DNA of 12,646 nucleotides from Bacteroidales bacterium (GCA_023231005.1 JALNWG010000043.1:1-12646); one strand, 5' to 3'; positions 1-8,270 are shown, counted from the first letter of the stretch. Notes: generated by a model from the sequence alone, not told the origin. Numbers and translations: made by a program.

Positions 1-36
1 ATCGGTTCAAAAATTTCTTTTTTCCGGGAGAGGGTG

Positions 37-301
37 TTATATATATACAGCTGATTTTCCATACGATGAACAGTTCCTTTTGCAAAGGTAGAAAAATATG
101 GTTTCAGGCGATAATGCCTTATTCAGATCTTCGCATCCGTTAAGTCCAAGTTCAAACTTTGCAATCCCACGTAAATAGTAAGATGTAAAAAGTAAACAGG
201 TTCTCTTTGTCGATGGCAATTGCCGTATTAAAATATTCGAGAGATTTGACATACACTCCCGAATCTGTTGCAATACTTCCAATAATATTATTTATGTACG
301 G
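37..301 (-). pseudogene. Decayed TPR-repeat gene fragment (frameshifted)
   Basis: The minus strand encodes two halves of a tetratricopeptide-like unit in different frames. Reading down from 298, one frame gives SLEYFNTAIAIDKENLFT, which looks like the second helix of a TPR. Near 186-196 the match moves to the neighbouring frame, which gives YYLRGIAKFELGL and CEDLNKAL, a typical TPR helix pair with the G/A/LG pattern, then runs to a stop at 37-39. In the first frame an upstream TAA at 302-304 closes the reading, so no intact start remains. TPR proteins are protein-protein interaction scaffolds; no specific role can be assigned to a fragment of about 88 codons. I infer a dead gene remnant. A sequencing error could explain the internal shift but not the missing N-terminal part. 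Confidence 0.5.
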
Positions 302-363
302 TTAATGGTAATGAAGCTGGCAATAAAATTGAGGATCTTCTGATTAATTTTCTATTTTTGAAA

Positions 364-391
364 TTGGAAAGATGGATTACAACATACTTTG
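364..391 (+). promoter_or_regulatory. Possible Bacteroidota promoter for the 413 gene
   Basis: A TTG at 364-366 is followed after 18 bases by TACTTTG at 385-391. This resembles the Bacteroidota -33 (TTTG/TTG) and -7 (TAnnTTTG) elements, with one base missing between TA and TTTG. It lies about 20 bases before the ATG at 413. It is a motif match only, in AT-rich DNA where chance hits are common. Confidence 0.3.
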
Positions 392-412
392 ATCTTATTT
401 TAATATGTAAAT

Positions 413-1318
413 ATGAAAAAACTTCTACTTATTGCCGCCACACTCATTGTGTTTTCGGCAAATGCACAAACTACCGTTTATCATCCTTTTCCCGACAGCA
501 ACGCAGTGTGGAATATCCACTACTGGATGTATTCCTGGATGTATGGAACGGAGGATTGTTTTTATTCCATCACATTTTCGGGCGACACGGTGATTGGCAC
601 CCAATCTTATCACAAACTCAACACGCCCTTTATTCAATCAAATTTTACCGAAACCCGCAACGGTGAAGCAACTGGTTATAAAGGAGCCATCAGACACGAT
701 GCTATGAATAAAAAAGTATATTTCGTTCCACCAACTACCAATACCGAGCAATTACTGTATGATTTTACAATGCAGGTGGGCGATACGGTCCAGGGATATC
801 TTGAAACCTTTGCCTCTCCACCCGATATTGTTCAGTCTATCGATTCTGTTCAGGTCGGAAATTCCTTTCGTAAAAGATGGATTATCAATACCTGCTATAA
901 CATTAGTTTGATAGAGGGGATTGGATCAACTTATGGACTGATCGAAGCTACTCCCGGGTGCATAACCGATCTCCCCGACATGACCATCACCTGCTTTCAG
1001 CAAAACGGCCAATCGCTATATCCCGACACCACAACCAATTGCCAGCTCATTACTTCGGTAAACCCCATAAGCAAAAATTCCGGCGAAATAATTATATCTC
1101 CTAACCCATCCCATGGTTCCTTCACTATTTCTTTTGAGCCAAACATGAATATTAATGAATTCCGGATAACCGATCTGAGCGGAAAAACCATGGTTCATCA
1201 ACAAATGGATAATCAATCATCCATCAAAATCAACAATTTTCAAAATGGCGTTTATATATTCTCTACCATTAATAATGATAACATACAGATAACCAAAAAA
1301 ATAATCATCTGCCCATAG
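413..1318 (+). CDS. Secreted protein with T9SS type A C-terminal sorting domain
   Basis: The product has 301 residues. Residues 1-18 form a Sec signal peptide: basic MKK, a hydrophobic core, then SANA before Gln19. The middle part (about 20-220) is a secreted domain of unknown function, rich in Tyr, Trp and Thr, with several Cys. From about residue 225 it has a type A T9SS sorting domain: ISPNPSHGSF at 228, a DLSGK turn, NFQNGVYIF, and a final ITKKIII. Such domains direct cargo through the outer membrane, where they are cleaved or the protein is attached to the surface. The ATG at 413 is chosen because it opens directly onto the signal peptide. The gene stands alone, with decayed DNA upstream and about 160 bases before the next gene. 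Type and export route are well supported; the function of the mature part is unknown. Confidence 0.88.
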   Translation: MKKLLLIAATLIVFSANAQTTVYHPFPDSNAVWNIHYWMYSWMYGTEDCFYSITFSGDTVIGTQSYHKLNTPFIQSNFTETRNGEATGYKGAIRHDAMNKKVYFVPPTTNTEQLLYDFTMQVGDTVQGYLETFASPPDIVQSIDSVQVGNSFRKRWIINTCYNISLIEGIGSTYGLIEATPGCITDLPDMTITCFQQNGQSLYPDTTTNCQLITSVNPISKNSGEIIISPNPSHGSFTISFEPNMNINEFRITDLSGKTMVHQQMDNQSSIKINNFQNGVYIFSTINNDNIQITKKIIICP

Positions 1319-1321
1319 GCT

Positions 1322-1338
1322 GATCTTTATACAAGATC
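1322..1338 (+). terminator. Weak hairpin just after the 413 gene
   Basis: GATCTT (1322-1327) and AAGATC (1333-1338) form a perfect 6-bp stem with a 5-base loop, starting four bases after the stop codon. No T-run follows, so intrinsic termination is doubtful. It may be a 3' end stabiliser or chance. Confidence 0.22.
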
Positions 1339-1454
1339 CCCAGTGTATGATCAAAACACCAATACACCTCAATTAAACGAAAGAGACACCATCCGGAAAT
1401 TAGTTTTTCTTCAATAATCGCTTGCTCAAGCCTAAGCGAAAAAGTAATTTCTGT

Positions 1455-1462
1455 TACCTTCG
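1455..1462 (+). promoter_or_regulatory. Probable -7 box for the MFS transporter gene
   Basis: TACCTTCG at 1455-1462 matches the Bacteroidota -7 consensus TAnnTTTG at all but one fixed position. It lies 15 bases before the ATG at 1478, so the leader would be only about 10 bases. I see no convincing -33 TTTG at the usual distance. Confidence 0.4.
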
Positions 1463-1477
1463 CATTGTACATCCCGG

Positions 1478-2785
1478 ATGACCATGATACATGATCTTAT
1501 TCCGATAGATTTTAGAACGATCGGAAGTATATTTTCATCACTCCGTTCACGAAATTACCGGCTTTATTTCACCGGTCAGGGGATTTCTTTGATTGGTACC
1601 TGGATGCAAAATATTGCATTAAGCTGGCTTATTTACCGGATCACGGGATCAGTATTTCTTTTGGGACTGATTGGTTTTACGAGTCAGATTCCGACTTTTA
1701 TTCTTGCTCCTTTTTCAGGGGTGTTAACCGACCGGTTCAACCGGCTCAGGATCATGATCATCACCCAGGTGTGTTTTATGATTCAGGCTGGGATCATGGC
1801 GTTTTTGGTACTGTTCAACCTGATAGATGTATGGCATATCATCGTTTTAAGCATTGTTTTCGGGATCATCAGCGCTTTCGATGCCCCTGCCAGGCAATCC
1901 CTGGTCATCGATCTGATTGATAAGCCTGAGAACCTTGGCAATGCAATCGCCTTGAATTCCGCCATTTTCAACGCGGCTCGATTGGTAGGTCCCGCCGTTG
2001 CAGGGATTATAATTGCAGTGGTTGGAGAAGGAATTTGTTTTTCATTGAATGCTCTCAGTTTTATTGCTGTTCTTGCAGCTTTGCTACAGATAAAAATAAC
2101 GCGGAAACAAGTACCTCCAAAGACAACCAACTTTAAAAAGAGCTTTTTCGAAGGTTTTCATTATACCTTCCAATCCATGCCTATCCGTACTTTAATCCTG
2201 ATGCTGGCCACCTTGAGTCTTGTCGGGCTTCCATTTATCGTTCTCCTTCCTGCTTATGCCAAAGATATTTTACTCGGCGGTTCCGACACCCTGGGATTCC
2301 TGATGTCGGCGCTGGGAGCAGGAGCGCTGACAGGAGCGCTGTATATGGCAACCCGAAAAACGGTTCTCGGATTGAGCAAGATCATAGCAGTAAACACCAT
2401 TTTATTGGGATTGGCGATCGTACTGGCATCCTTCTCGGATAAGCTGTGTTTTTCATTGATTATTTTCTTTTTCGGAGGACTTTCCATGGTACTGTTTCTC
2501 TCTTCGGTAAACACCATGCTACAATCCATCACCGATGAAGACAAGCGTGGCCGGGTGATGAGCTTTTATGCCATGGCACTCATGGGAACCAGTCCGATTG
2601 GAAACCTTCTTGCCGGCACCATTGCATCCGGAATCGGTATCTCCCATACGTTTTTAATCGGCGGCACGGTTACTGTGCTTATTGGAATCTGGTTTGCAAT
2701 AAACCGTAAATCCATGCGAAAAGATGTGCACAATATCTATATAAATAAAGGAATTTTACCCAGATACCCAGATGATTTACTCTGA
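1478..2785 (+). CDS. MFS transporter, MFS_3 / EntS-like exporter family
   Basis: This 435-residue inner-membrane protein has about 12 hydrophobic segments. The N-terminal SLRSRNYRLYFTGQGISLIG is typical of the MFS_3 family (EntS-type and 'transmembrane secretion effector' proteins). The loop between TM2 and TM3 carries the MFS motif A as GVLTDRFNRLR (81-91). DAPARQSLVIDLI (135-147), NSAIFNAARLVGP (160-172) and DKRGRVMSF (355-363) are further family marks. The length is normal for the family. The protein probably exports a small molecule by proton antiport; members export siderophores or drugs, but the substrate cannot be read from the sequence. The start could be the ATG at 1478 or the one at 1484. 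It stands alone: the next 569 bases hold no intact gene. Family assignment is firm; substrate is unknown. Confidence 0.92.
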   Translation: MTMIHDLIPIDFRTIGSIFSSLRSRNYRLYFTGQGISLIGTWMQNIALSWLIYRITGSVFLLGLIGFTSQIPTFILAPFSGVLTDRFNRLRIMIITQVCFMIQAGIMAFLVLFNLIDVWHIIVLSIVFGIISAFDAPARQSLVIDLIDKPENLGNAIALNSAIFNAARLVGPAVAGIIIAVVGEGICFSLNALSFIAVLAALLQIKITRKQVPPKTTNFKKSFFEGFHYTFQSMPIRTLILMLATLSLVGLPFIVLLPAYAKDILLGGSDTLGFLMSALGAGALTGALYMATRKTVLGLSKIIAVNTILLGLAIVLASFSDKLCFSLIIFFFGGLSMVLFLSSVNTMLQSITDEDKRGRVMSFYAMALMGTSPIGNLLAGTIASGIGISHTFLIGGTVTVLIGIWFAINRKSMRKDVHNIYINKGILPRYPDDLL

Positions 2786-2850
2786 TGGATGTAAATATTT
2801 TCTTGTTTTTTCTTCAGCTTGCTTTCTGGCATTCAAAAAACGCTCTTTTT

Positions 2851-3070
2851 TTAGGATCGTTTTGCAGCGAAATTTTTAAGCTGTTCTTTCAACGATGCCT
2901 GATGTACCCAAACAATTTCTAAACAGAGCGTATCCTCAAAGAATTCTCTGATTAGTAAAGTCTTCCCAACCCTGCGGCGGCCGTATACCGCAATAAACGC
3001 TGGATCTGGCAATTAAATGGCTTTCGTCAATATTACTTTTTTTTCTACCGATAATCTTCTCCTTTGCCAT
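2851..3070 (-). pseudogene. Truncated AAA-type ATPase remnant with Walker A motif
   Basis: On the minus strand an ATG at 3070-3068 opens MAKEKIIGRKK, the usual N-terminus of a Bacteroidota ATP-binding protein family (PF01637-like, often with a C-terminal nuclease-like domain). After the T8 run at 3037-3044 (A8 on the coding strand) the match moves one frame. That frame gives ILTKAI, a TAA stop, then PDPAFIAVYGRRRVGKTLLI. GRRRVGKT (2959-2982) is an intact Walker A motif. The frame goes on through REFFEDTLCLEI and HQASLKEQLKNFA and stops at 2851-2853. Intact relatives are several hundred residues long, so about four fifths is missing. A frameshift, an internal nonsense codon and a lost 3' part together show a dead gene. 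It converges on the MFS transporter gene, 66 bases away. Confidence 0.72.
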
Positions 3071-3312
3071 AATATTGATTTTGGCTGCACATAAAATTTT
3101 AAAGTAAGCCAAAAGCACACAAATATTTTTATTTTGGCTGAGTAAAAAAGTATTATTGACCAAAATGCAGAAATTAAACCATAGAATGATCCTTTTTGAT
3201 GCACCTCATATTCCGGGCAAGTCGTTACATCGCCCATTGGGGTTTCCCGGTTTTCCGAAAATCGGACAATATTTTTGAGGATTTATTACCCTAAAAATTA
3301 AAAATAATATCT
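3071..3312. other. Non-coding stretch between ATPase remnant and next promoter
   Basis: I see no credible gene here; open frames on both strands are short and lack recognisable motifs. The only structure noted is TCCGA-AAA-TCGGA at 3254-3266, a 5-bp stem with a 3-base loop, followed by ATATTTTT. It could act as a weak plus-strand terminator just before the 3313 promoter box. The rest is AT-rich and may be the former upstream region of the decayed ATPase gene. Confidence 0.4.
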
Positions 3313-3320
3313 TATGTTTG
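3313..3320 (+). promoter_or_regulatory. Exact TAnnTTTG -7 box before the five-gene cluster
   Basis: TATGTTTG at 3313-3320 fits the Bacteroidota -7 consensus TAnnTTTG exactly. It would place the transcript start near 3327 and give a leader of about 28 bases before the ATG at 3355. I found no TTTG at the expected -33 distance; the nearest, at 3274-3277, is too far. It is the best promoter candidate for the run of plus-strand genes from 3355 to 12586. Confidence 0.45.
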
Positions 3321-3354
3321 GCGCTTGAATGTTTCAGCCTAATAAAAACAAATC

Positions 3355-5004
3355 ATGAGCACCTTTAAAAAACCATCGATCCTTGCGGTATTTTGTATTA
3401 TCATTATTACCTTTCAATCTGTACAAGCCTGGAATAATGTCGACGACCCACCGGTTATTCCATATAAAACAAGCCCCTCGATATTGTTTGGGAAAGATAT
3501 CGTGATTAACGACATCCCCAATCAAAATCAGAAAAATCTTTCAATTTGTTCGGCACCGAATGGTTGGCTATACGCTATCTATAGTATCGATAGTTTAAAT
3601 AATCCCTGGTTTAAAGTGTTGCGATCGAAAGACAATGGCTATTCATGGAATTTTTTAGGAGAGCATACGATTGAAGCACCTGACGTTCGCAGTATTAGAT
3701 TAGAAGCCGTAGCCGTAGGAATTGACTCATCAGATCAGAAATTGTTTGTTGCAGAGATTTTACATTATGTGCCAACAGGTGAGAAGTGTATGCAACTGTA
3801 TCGTTTTAACTGTGACCCGTTTACATTTGAAAAAACACTCATTTCAAGTAGTATTTTCTTCGGTTTTCATGATATGGCTATTGCAGTTGATTATACCTTT
3901 CCTGCTCTACTTTCAAGTCCATTTAGTATGGGTGTGTTACTCTCAGAAGGCACCTTGACAACGGAGGAACTCGTTTTATTTTTATCTGGGGATGGTAGGC
4001 AGAATATTACGCAGCATCGACAGATAGCTGTATCAAACAAGAAAATTCGCAATGTTGCCCTTGCGTATGGCCGGTCTTCATATCAAAATTACGGCAGATA
4101 TTTTGCAACCTGGGAAGAAGATGCCGATACCTCGGCAGCCCATGGGCATATATACACCTCGCATTCCGATCCTGATTTCAATAGCCCGTTCACTACTCCG
4201 ATTCAATTGGATGGTCTCGATCCATCATTAACAAATCTTTGCAGAAATCCCGTTATTGCCTGTCAGGTAAACGATATTGATAATGACAGCGCAAACCTGA
4301 GCGAAGTTGTATTGTTCGAAAAATTCAATCCGGGTTCGGGCGATTATGATATTGCAGGATTTTATAATAAAAAAGGGGCCACAGGAAAAACCTTTACCAG
4401 GTTGAATGTAGCCTCCACCTCAAACAATGAACTTCAGCCTGATATTGTATTCAACCCATTCGATTCCACTTTTATAGTAACGTATTACGATTCGACCAAC
4501 CAGAAGCTGCCATTACTGAAAAACAATTTGAATCTGGTTAACCCCGGATCGTGGGATGTTGTTTCGCCTGGTTACAATGAAAGTTTTAAACTCTCCAACC
4601 CAAATCCAAAAGTAAGGTTGAACATGGCTCTTCAAAAACCCATTAATGGCTGGATCGGAACCCGTCCTTCAGGCAATGGGGTAGCCCTCTTTGATGCCTC
4701 CTATTTTCCTCCCACAGGCATTGGGGAGCAAAATCAACCGGACCTTGTTCATCTGTATGGCGCGTATCCGAATCCTTGCAACACCCCCGTAACGATATCG
4801 TTTGACCTGAAAAAAACGGAAAAAGTAGTTATTTCGCTCCATAATCTGGTCGGACAATCAGTTGCAACCATTACAAACCAAATCTATCAACCAGGAAAGA
4901 ATAGTGTAACGTATGATGTATCAGGACTTCCGGCAGGTTCCTATTACTATACCTTAAAAGCAGGATCATATTCAAAATCTGGGAAGATTTGTGTGGTGAG
5001 GTAA
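3355..5004 (+). CDS. Secreted T9SS type A cargo with one Asp-box (BNR-like)
   Basis: The product has 549 residues. Residues 1 to about 25 are a signal peptide (STFKKPS, a hydrophobic core, then SVQA before Trp26). SKDNGYSW at 91-98 matches the Asp-box (S-x-D-x-G-x-S/T-W) of BNR/sialidase-type beta-propellers. The next 350 residues alternate short hydrophobic strands with Gly/Asp/Asn turns, which suits a beta-rich propeller, but only one clear Asp-box is seen and no sialidase Arg triad can be assigned. The C-terminal 80 or so residues are a type A T9SS sorting domain: YPNPCNTPVTISFDL from 471, then NLVGQSV, DVSGLPAGSYYYTLKA and a basic end KICVVR. It is therefore probably exported to the cell surface or the medium. 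Ligand binding or scaffolding is more likely than catalysis. The next gene begins 72 bases later. Confidence 0.87.
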   Translation: MSTFKKPSILAVFCIIIITFQSVQAWNNVDDPPVIPYKTSPSILFGKDIVINDIPNQNQKNLSICSAPNGWLYAIYSIDSLNNPWFKVLRSKDNGYSWNFLGEHTIEAPDVRSIRLEAVAVGIDSSDQKLFVAEILHYVPTGEKCMQLYRFNCDPFTFEKTLISSSIFFGFHDMAIAVDYTFPALLSSPFSMGVLLSEGTLTTEELVLFLSGDGRQNITQHRQIAVSNKKIRNVALAYGRSSYQNYGRYFATWEEDADTSAAHGHIYTSHSDPDFNSPFTTPIQLDGLDPSLTNLCRNPVIACQVNDIDNDSANLSEVVLFEKFNPGSGDYDIAGFYNKKGATGKTFTRLNVASTSNNELQPDIVFNPFDSTFIVTYYDSTNQKLPLLKNNLNLVNPGSWDVVSPGYNESFKLSNPNPKVRLNMALQKPINGWIGTRPSGNGVALFDASYFPPTGIGEQNQPDLVHLYGAYPNPCNTPVTISFDLKKTEKVVISLHNLVGQSVATITNQIYQPGKNSVTYDVSGLPAGSYYYTLKAGSYSKSGKICVVR

Positions 5005-5076
5005 TTGGTTTTTGTAACTAATTAAAAAGTAGAATACCAAGAATTCATTCCCAAATAAATTAACAATTAAGTATTG

Positions 5077-6165
5077 ATGAAAATGATAGAAAAAATAACA
5101 ACTACTTTTCTTTTTTTGTTTTATATAACTACTTCTGTTTTTTCTCAAAGTGGCTATCTTATTAAAAACAAAGCCAATCCAGTTCTAAGCCATATTTATG
5201 AATTCGGTAACGGAAATTTATCAAAAATTGGGATCGGTACAGTTACCCCACAAGCAAAATTACATGTTCTTTGGAATGCCAAAAATGACACCTCAATTGT
5301 ACGATTTGAAACGACTACTATGTTTGGCCGTTTTGTTGGTTCACTCGAAAGTTGGAGATTTGAGGGCGGTGTATATTATGGAATTTACCAATCTCAAGCT
5401 GATACAATAATAGTTCCAAAAAATTATTTGAAGAACAATCTTGGTCTCGATGTATTGAATCCTTCGTACAAACTGGATATTAATGGTATAATAGGATGCT
5501 CCGGGAATAAGGCAACAGGTTTCCATATCAGCAACACGAACCAACCTTTTGTTTTTCAATATTACTCGTCTAACGGCGGAGGGCTTCCGGATGAATTATC
5601 CGACGGTGAATCTGAACCCATTGAAGGTGCTGATATCACTTTATCCCCTTTAACACTCTATTCATGGGGTGCCAAGGTGCAAAATTATCTGGAATGTACT
5701 TCAGTACTCACAACTTATAGCTTGAAAATCAGAAACACCCCCCATGTTGGATCATTGTTTATATGTAATGATCTGGTTGGAAATGGCAGTTGGACAGATC
5801 CTTCTGTTTTCTCCATCACCAGTGGAAACGTTCGTATCGGAACAGCTAATGAATATCCCGATTATAAGCTGGCGGTCAACGGGAAGATACTTTGCACTGA
5901 AATGAAGGTGAAACTTTATGAGCAATGGCCCGATTATGTTTTTAAACCCGATTATAAATTGCGTACACTCCAGGAAGTGGATCAGTATATCCAGATCAAT
6001 AAACACCTTCCTGAACTGCCTTCCGCTAAAGAGGTAACCGAAACCGGAATAAATGTGGGGGAGATGAATGCAAAACTGGTTAAAAAAGTGGAAGAACTTA
6101 CCTTATATATTATCGCGTTGCAAAAGGAGATGGACCAATTGAAAACAAAAGTTTCTTCCAGATAA
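5077..6165 (+). CDS. Tail-fibre-like secreted protein with C-terminal coiled coil
   Basis: I start the gene at the ATG at 5077; the upstream in-frame TTG at 5074 adds only one residue, and ATG 5083 is an alternative. The product has 362 residues. Residues 1-23 are a signal peptide ending SVFS before Gln24. IGIGTVTPQAKLHV (51-64) is the short repeat common in Bacteroidota fibre-like proteins. Weaker copies occur at about 122-140 (NPSYKLDINGIIG) and 251-270 (VRIGTANEY, PDYKLAVNGK). The C-terminus from about 284 (WPDYVFKPDYKL, IQINKHLPELPSA, GINVGEMNAKLVKKVEELT) matches the Bacteroidota tail-fibre/S74-like ending, closing in a coiled coil that probably trimerises the stalk. There is no T9SS sorting domain. 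The next gene's ATG follows 16 bases after the stop, so co-transcription is likely. A surface fibre or adhesin role is inferred. Confidence 0.82.
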   Translation: MKMIEKITTTFLFLFYITTSVFSQSGYLIKNKANPVLSHIYEFGNGNLSKIGIGTVTPQAKLHVLWNAKNDTSIVRFETTTMFGRFVGSLESWRFEGGVYYGIYQSQADTIIVPKNYLKNNLGLDVLNPSYKLDINGIIGCSGNKATGFHISNTNQPFVFQYYSSNGGGLPDELSDGESEPIEGADITLSPLTLYSWGAKVQNYLECTSVLTTYSLKIRNTPHVGSLFICNDLVGNGSWTDPSVFSITSGNVRIGTANEYPDYKLAVNGKILCTEMKVKLYEQWPDYVFKPDYKLRTLQEVDQYIQINKHLPELPSAKEVTETGINVGEMNAKLVKKVEELTLYIIALQKEMDQLKTKVSSR

Positions 6166-6181
6166 ATTCTATTTGCCAGCT

Positions 6182-7966
6182 ATGAATAAAAAATTTCTGA
6201 TCAAGTGGGGAGCCATTCCGGTTTTGGCGCTTCTTCTGAACTTTTCCGGTAATACTCAGGTTGTATTCTCTGAATGGCTTTCCGGTACCGGAACCCGCGG
6301 ATGGGACCTGGTTAACGACATGACCTGCGATGTGGCAGGGAATATCTATATAACAGGAAGTTTTACCGATACTATTGTTAAATCCGGGCCGGCAGGCAGA
6401 GCCACCAATTCAGGCCGATTGATGTATGTCGCCAAATTTGACACCTCCGGAAAATTGATCTGGAATAAAAACATTCTGAATGTCGGAGCGGGTTTTGGCA
6501 GTTTAATCGCACAAGGGAGCAACAGTCAATTGATACTTGCCGGTGGAGTTGAAATTTCCAATCAAAGAACAGGAATTCAAACCGGAAAATCGGGTTTCTT
6601 TCTTAGTTCATTGAATGACCAGGGAATGGTGAATTGGACTCAAAACTTCACTGGCTCAAAACTCGATTATCTTACCTCTCTTATTGTAGATACTTTACGA
6701 TCGGAAATCCTGATTACCGGGTATTTTCACGACACCCTCAGGATCGGGGAAAAGAAATTGATTTCAAGCGGGGCAACCGACGGCGTTTTCTTATGGTTCG
6801 ATATCACGGGAACATTAAAAGATGCCTGGGTCATCGGAGGAAAAGCAGAAGATAAGCTTTCTTGTGTTGCCATAGATAGCCTTGGAAACAGAATCCTTGC
6901 TGGGATCTTCCAACAAAAAATCCAGTTCGGAAAAACCAGCGTACTGGAGTTGAATAACCACCGTGACCAGGGGCTGTTTGCTGCCAGACAAAATCATGAT
7001 GGAGTTTTTAATTCATTAAAACTTCTGGCGACCGGGAAAAAAATCAAGGTCAGCTCGATCATGACCTTTGGCGAGGGTTGTATTGTTGCCGGTAGTTTCA
7101 GCGATAATATGAGCCTTGGAAATCAGATGTTACACGCTGTGGGAGGGGATGATGTTTTTATTCTGTGTCTCGATCAGAAACTGCAGATTGCATGGGTTAA
7201 ACAAATCGGGGGAGAAAAAAAAGATCGTATTTCGGAGATTCTCAACATCGGAAAGGAAGTGATTCTCACCGGATCCTTCAACTCCTCCATTACCATTGAT
7301 CATCAAAAGCTGACTGCCACCGGCAACAGCAGCGATGTATTTATCATAGCCCTGGATTTTTCCGGAAACCTTAAATGGATGCGAAAAGCAGGAGGGAAGG
7401 CCAACGACTATCCAACTTGTATGGTCCCCGGACCAAAAGGATATATTTATCTGGCGGGATCATACCGTCAAACATTTAACCTTAACGAAAAATCCCTTGA
7501 ATCGGTTGGGGAAGAGGATGTTTTCATCGGCCGGTTGGAAAATTGCAAGGTATTGGCCCCCGATATCAAACGCCCAGTATATTTCTGTGAAGATAACCGG
7601 GTAGATCTTGATGCCGGAGATGGGTTCATATCCTACGATTGGAACAATGGGTTCAGCCATGAACAAACGATTACGGTTGATCAGGGAGGTATTGTTACAC
7701 TGGAACTCATTGCTGCCAATGGTTGCATTCTTTATGATACCATCGGAGTTTCGGAGGTTTTAAAACCTGTTGTAAACCTTGGAAACGACACTACCATTGC
7801 CGACACATCCCGCATCCTGTTGCATACCGGTGGAAAATATTCACACTATCTGTGGAATAATGGCAACATAAAATCTGATAACCTGATCAAAGGGATTGAA
7901 CTGCATGAAGGACCAAACCTGGTAAAGGTTTCCGTTACCAATGATCAGGGATGTATAGGGGGATGA
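6182..7966 (+). CDS. Secreted seven-repeat propeller protein, 5' part of a frameshifted gene
   Basis: The ATG at 6182 is chosen over the in-frame TTG at 6173 because it opens the signal peptide (MNKKFLIKW, hydrophobic core, SGNTQ). The reading runs 594 residues to a premature TGA at 7964. Residues about 45-455 hold seven related units, each with a signature strand: ITGSF, LAGGV, ITGYF, LAGIF, VAGSF, LTGSF, LAGSY. These are usually followed by a D-VFI-LD-G-W segment, as in SBBP-type repeats, and suggest a seven-bladed beta-propeller. Two Ig/PKD-like domains follow at about 455-525 and 526-594 (FCEDNRVDLDAG, YDWNNG; NLGNDTTIADTSRILLHTGG, YLWNNG). The T9SS sorting domain lies in another frame at 7962-8270. 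Removing one G from the run at 7958-7962 restores a protein of 695 residues. As it stands, the product would lose its export tag. Confidence 0.85.
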   Translation: MNKKFLIKWGAIPVLALLLNFSGNTQVVFSEWLSGTGTRGWDLVNDMTCDVAGNIYITGSFTDTIVKSGPAGRATNSGRLMYVAKFDTSGKLIWNKNILNVGAGFGSLIAQGSNSQLILAGGVEISNQRTGIQTGKSGFFLSSLNDQGMVNWTQNFTGSKLDYLTSLIVDTLRSEILITGYFHDTLRIGEKKLISSGATDGVFLWFDITGTLKDAWVIGGKAEDKLSCVAIDSLGNRILAGIFQQKIQFGKTSVLELNNHRDQGLFAARQNHDGVFNSLKLLATGKKIKVSSIMTFGEGCIVAGSFSDNMSLGNQMLHAVGGDDVFILCLDQKLQIAWVKQIGGEKKDRISEILNIGKEVILTGSFNSSITIDHQKLTATGNSSDVFIIALDFSGNLKWMRKAGGKANDYPTCMVPGPKGYIYLAGSYRQTFNLNEKSLESVGEEDVFIGRLENCKVLAPDIKRPVYFCEDNRVDLDAGDGFISYDWNNGFSHEQTITVDQGGIVTLELIAANGCILYDTIGVSEVLKPVVNLGNDTTIADTSRILLHTGGKYSHYLWNNGNIKSDNLIKGIELHEGPNLVKVSVTNDQGCIGG

Positions 7967-8270
7967 CGATATTGTGATCACCATGAAAAGAACCCTGGCC
8001 AATCAATTGTCGGAAGTGATTTCGGAAAGTTGTTCAATCTCTCCGAACCCCACCAAAGACTTTGTAACCGTTTGTTTCACCCGTTCTTTTGAATCTGTTG
8101 TGCTGTCGCTTCATGATCAGATGGGGCAAGTTTTAATGACCCATGCTGTTTCAGGTTATGAAAAAAACAGTTCCCTTTCCCTGAGCCTTGGTGCCCTTCC
8201 AAAAGGGCTCTATATCCTGAATGTTGAAACGGAACAAGGCAAAACAACGAAAAAAATCATTCTTCAATAA
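7962..8270 (+). pseudogene. Detached T9SS type A sorting domain of the 6182 gene
   Basis: This is the 3' end of the preceding gene in a different frame. The frame gives DDDIVITMKRTLANQLSE, then a complete type A sorting domain: SCSISPNPTKDFVTVCF, a DQMGQV turn, LGALPKGLYILNVET and a basic end TTKKIILQ. A GTG at 7974 could start a 98-residue product, but that would have no signal peptide. A sorting domain without signal peptide or cargo has no known use, so I read it as the severed C-terminus rather than a gene. The stop at 8268-8270 lies 13 bases before the RHS gene start. Confidence 0.85.

Noticed and set aside
358..666. 102-codon plus-strand frame overlapping the first T9SS gene
   Set aside because: It overlaps the signal peptide and mature start of the 413 gene in another frame and shows no domain or secretion signal.
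1783..2544. Two minus-strand open frames (115 and 96 codons) opposite the MFS gene
   Set aside because: Both are antisense shadows of transmembrane-rich coding sequence and have no motif of their own.
2777..2850. Minus-strand KKERFLNARKQAEEK-like reading downstream of the ATPase remnant
   Set aside because: It is short, has no start, lies in a different frame from the remnant and runs into the 3' end of the MFS gene; I cannot tie it to the ATPase family.
3160..3270. Possible insertion-sequence flank upstream of the ATPase remnant
   Set aside because: There is a small inverted repeat (3254-3266), but no paired terminal repeats, target duplication or transposase-like reading.
7955..7967. Programmed ribosomal frameshift at the G5 run
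   Set aside because: The required shift is +1, the run is short, there is no classical -1 heptamer and no obvious stimulatory structure; slippage mutation or sequencing error is simpler.
7974..8270. Separate 98-residue gene starting at GTG 7974
   Set aside because: It has only a T9SS sorting domain, no signal peptide, and its frame joins the previous gene after a one-base correction.
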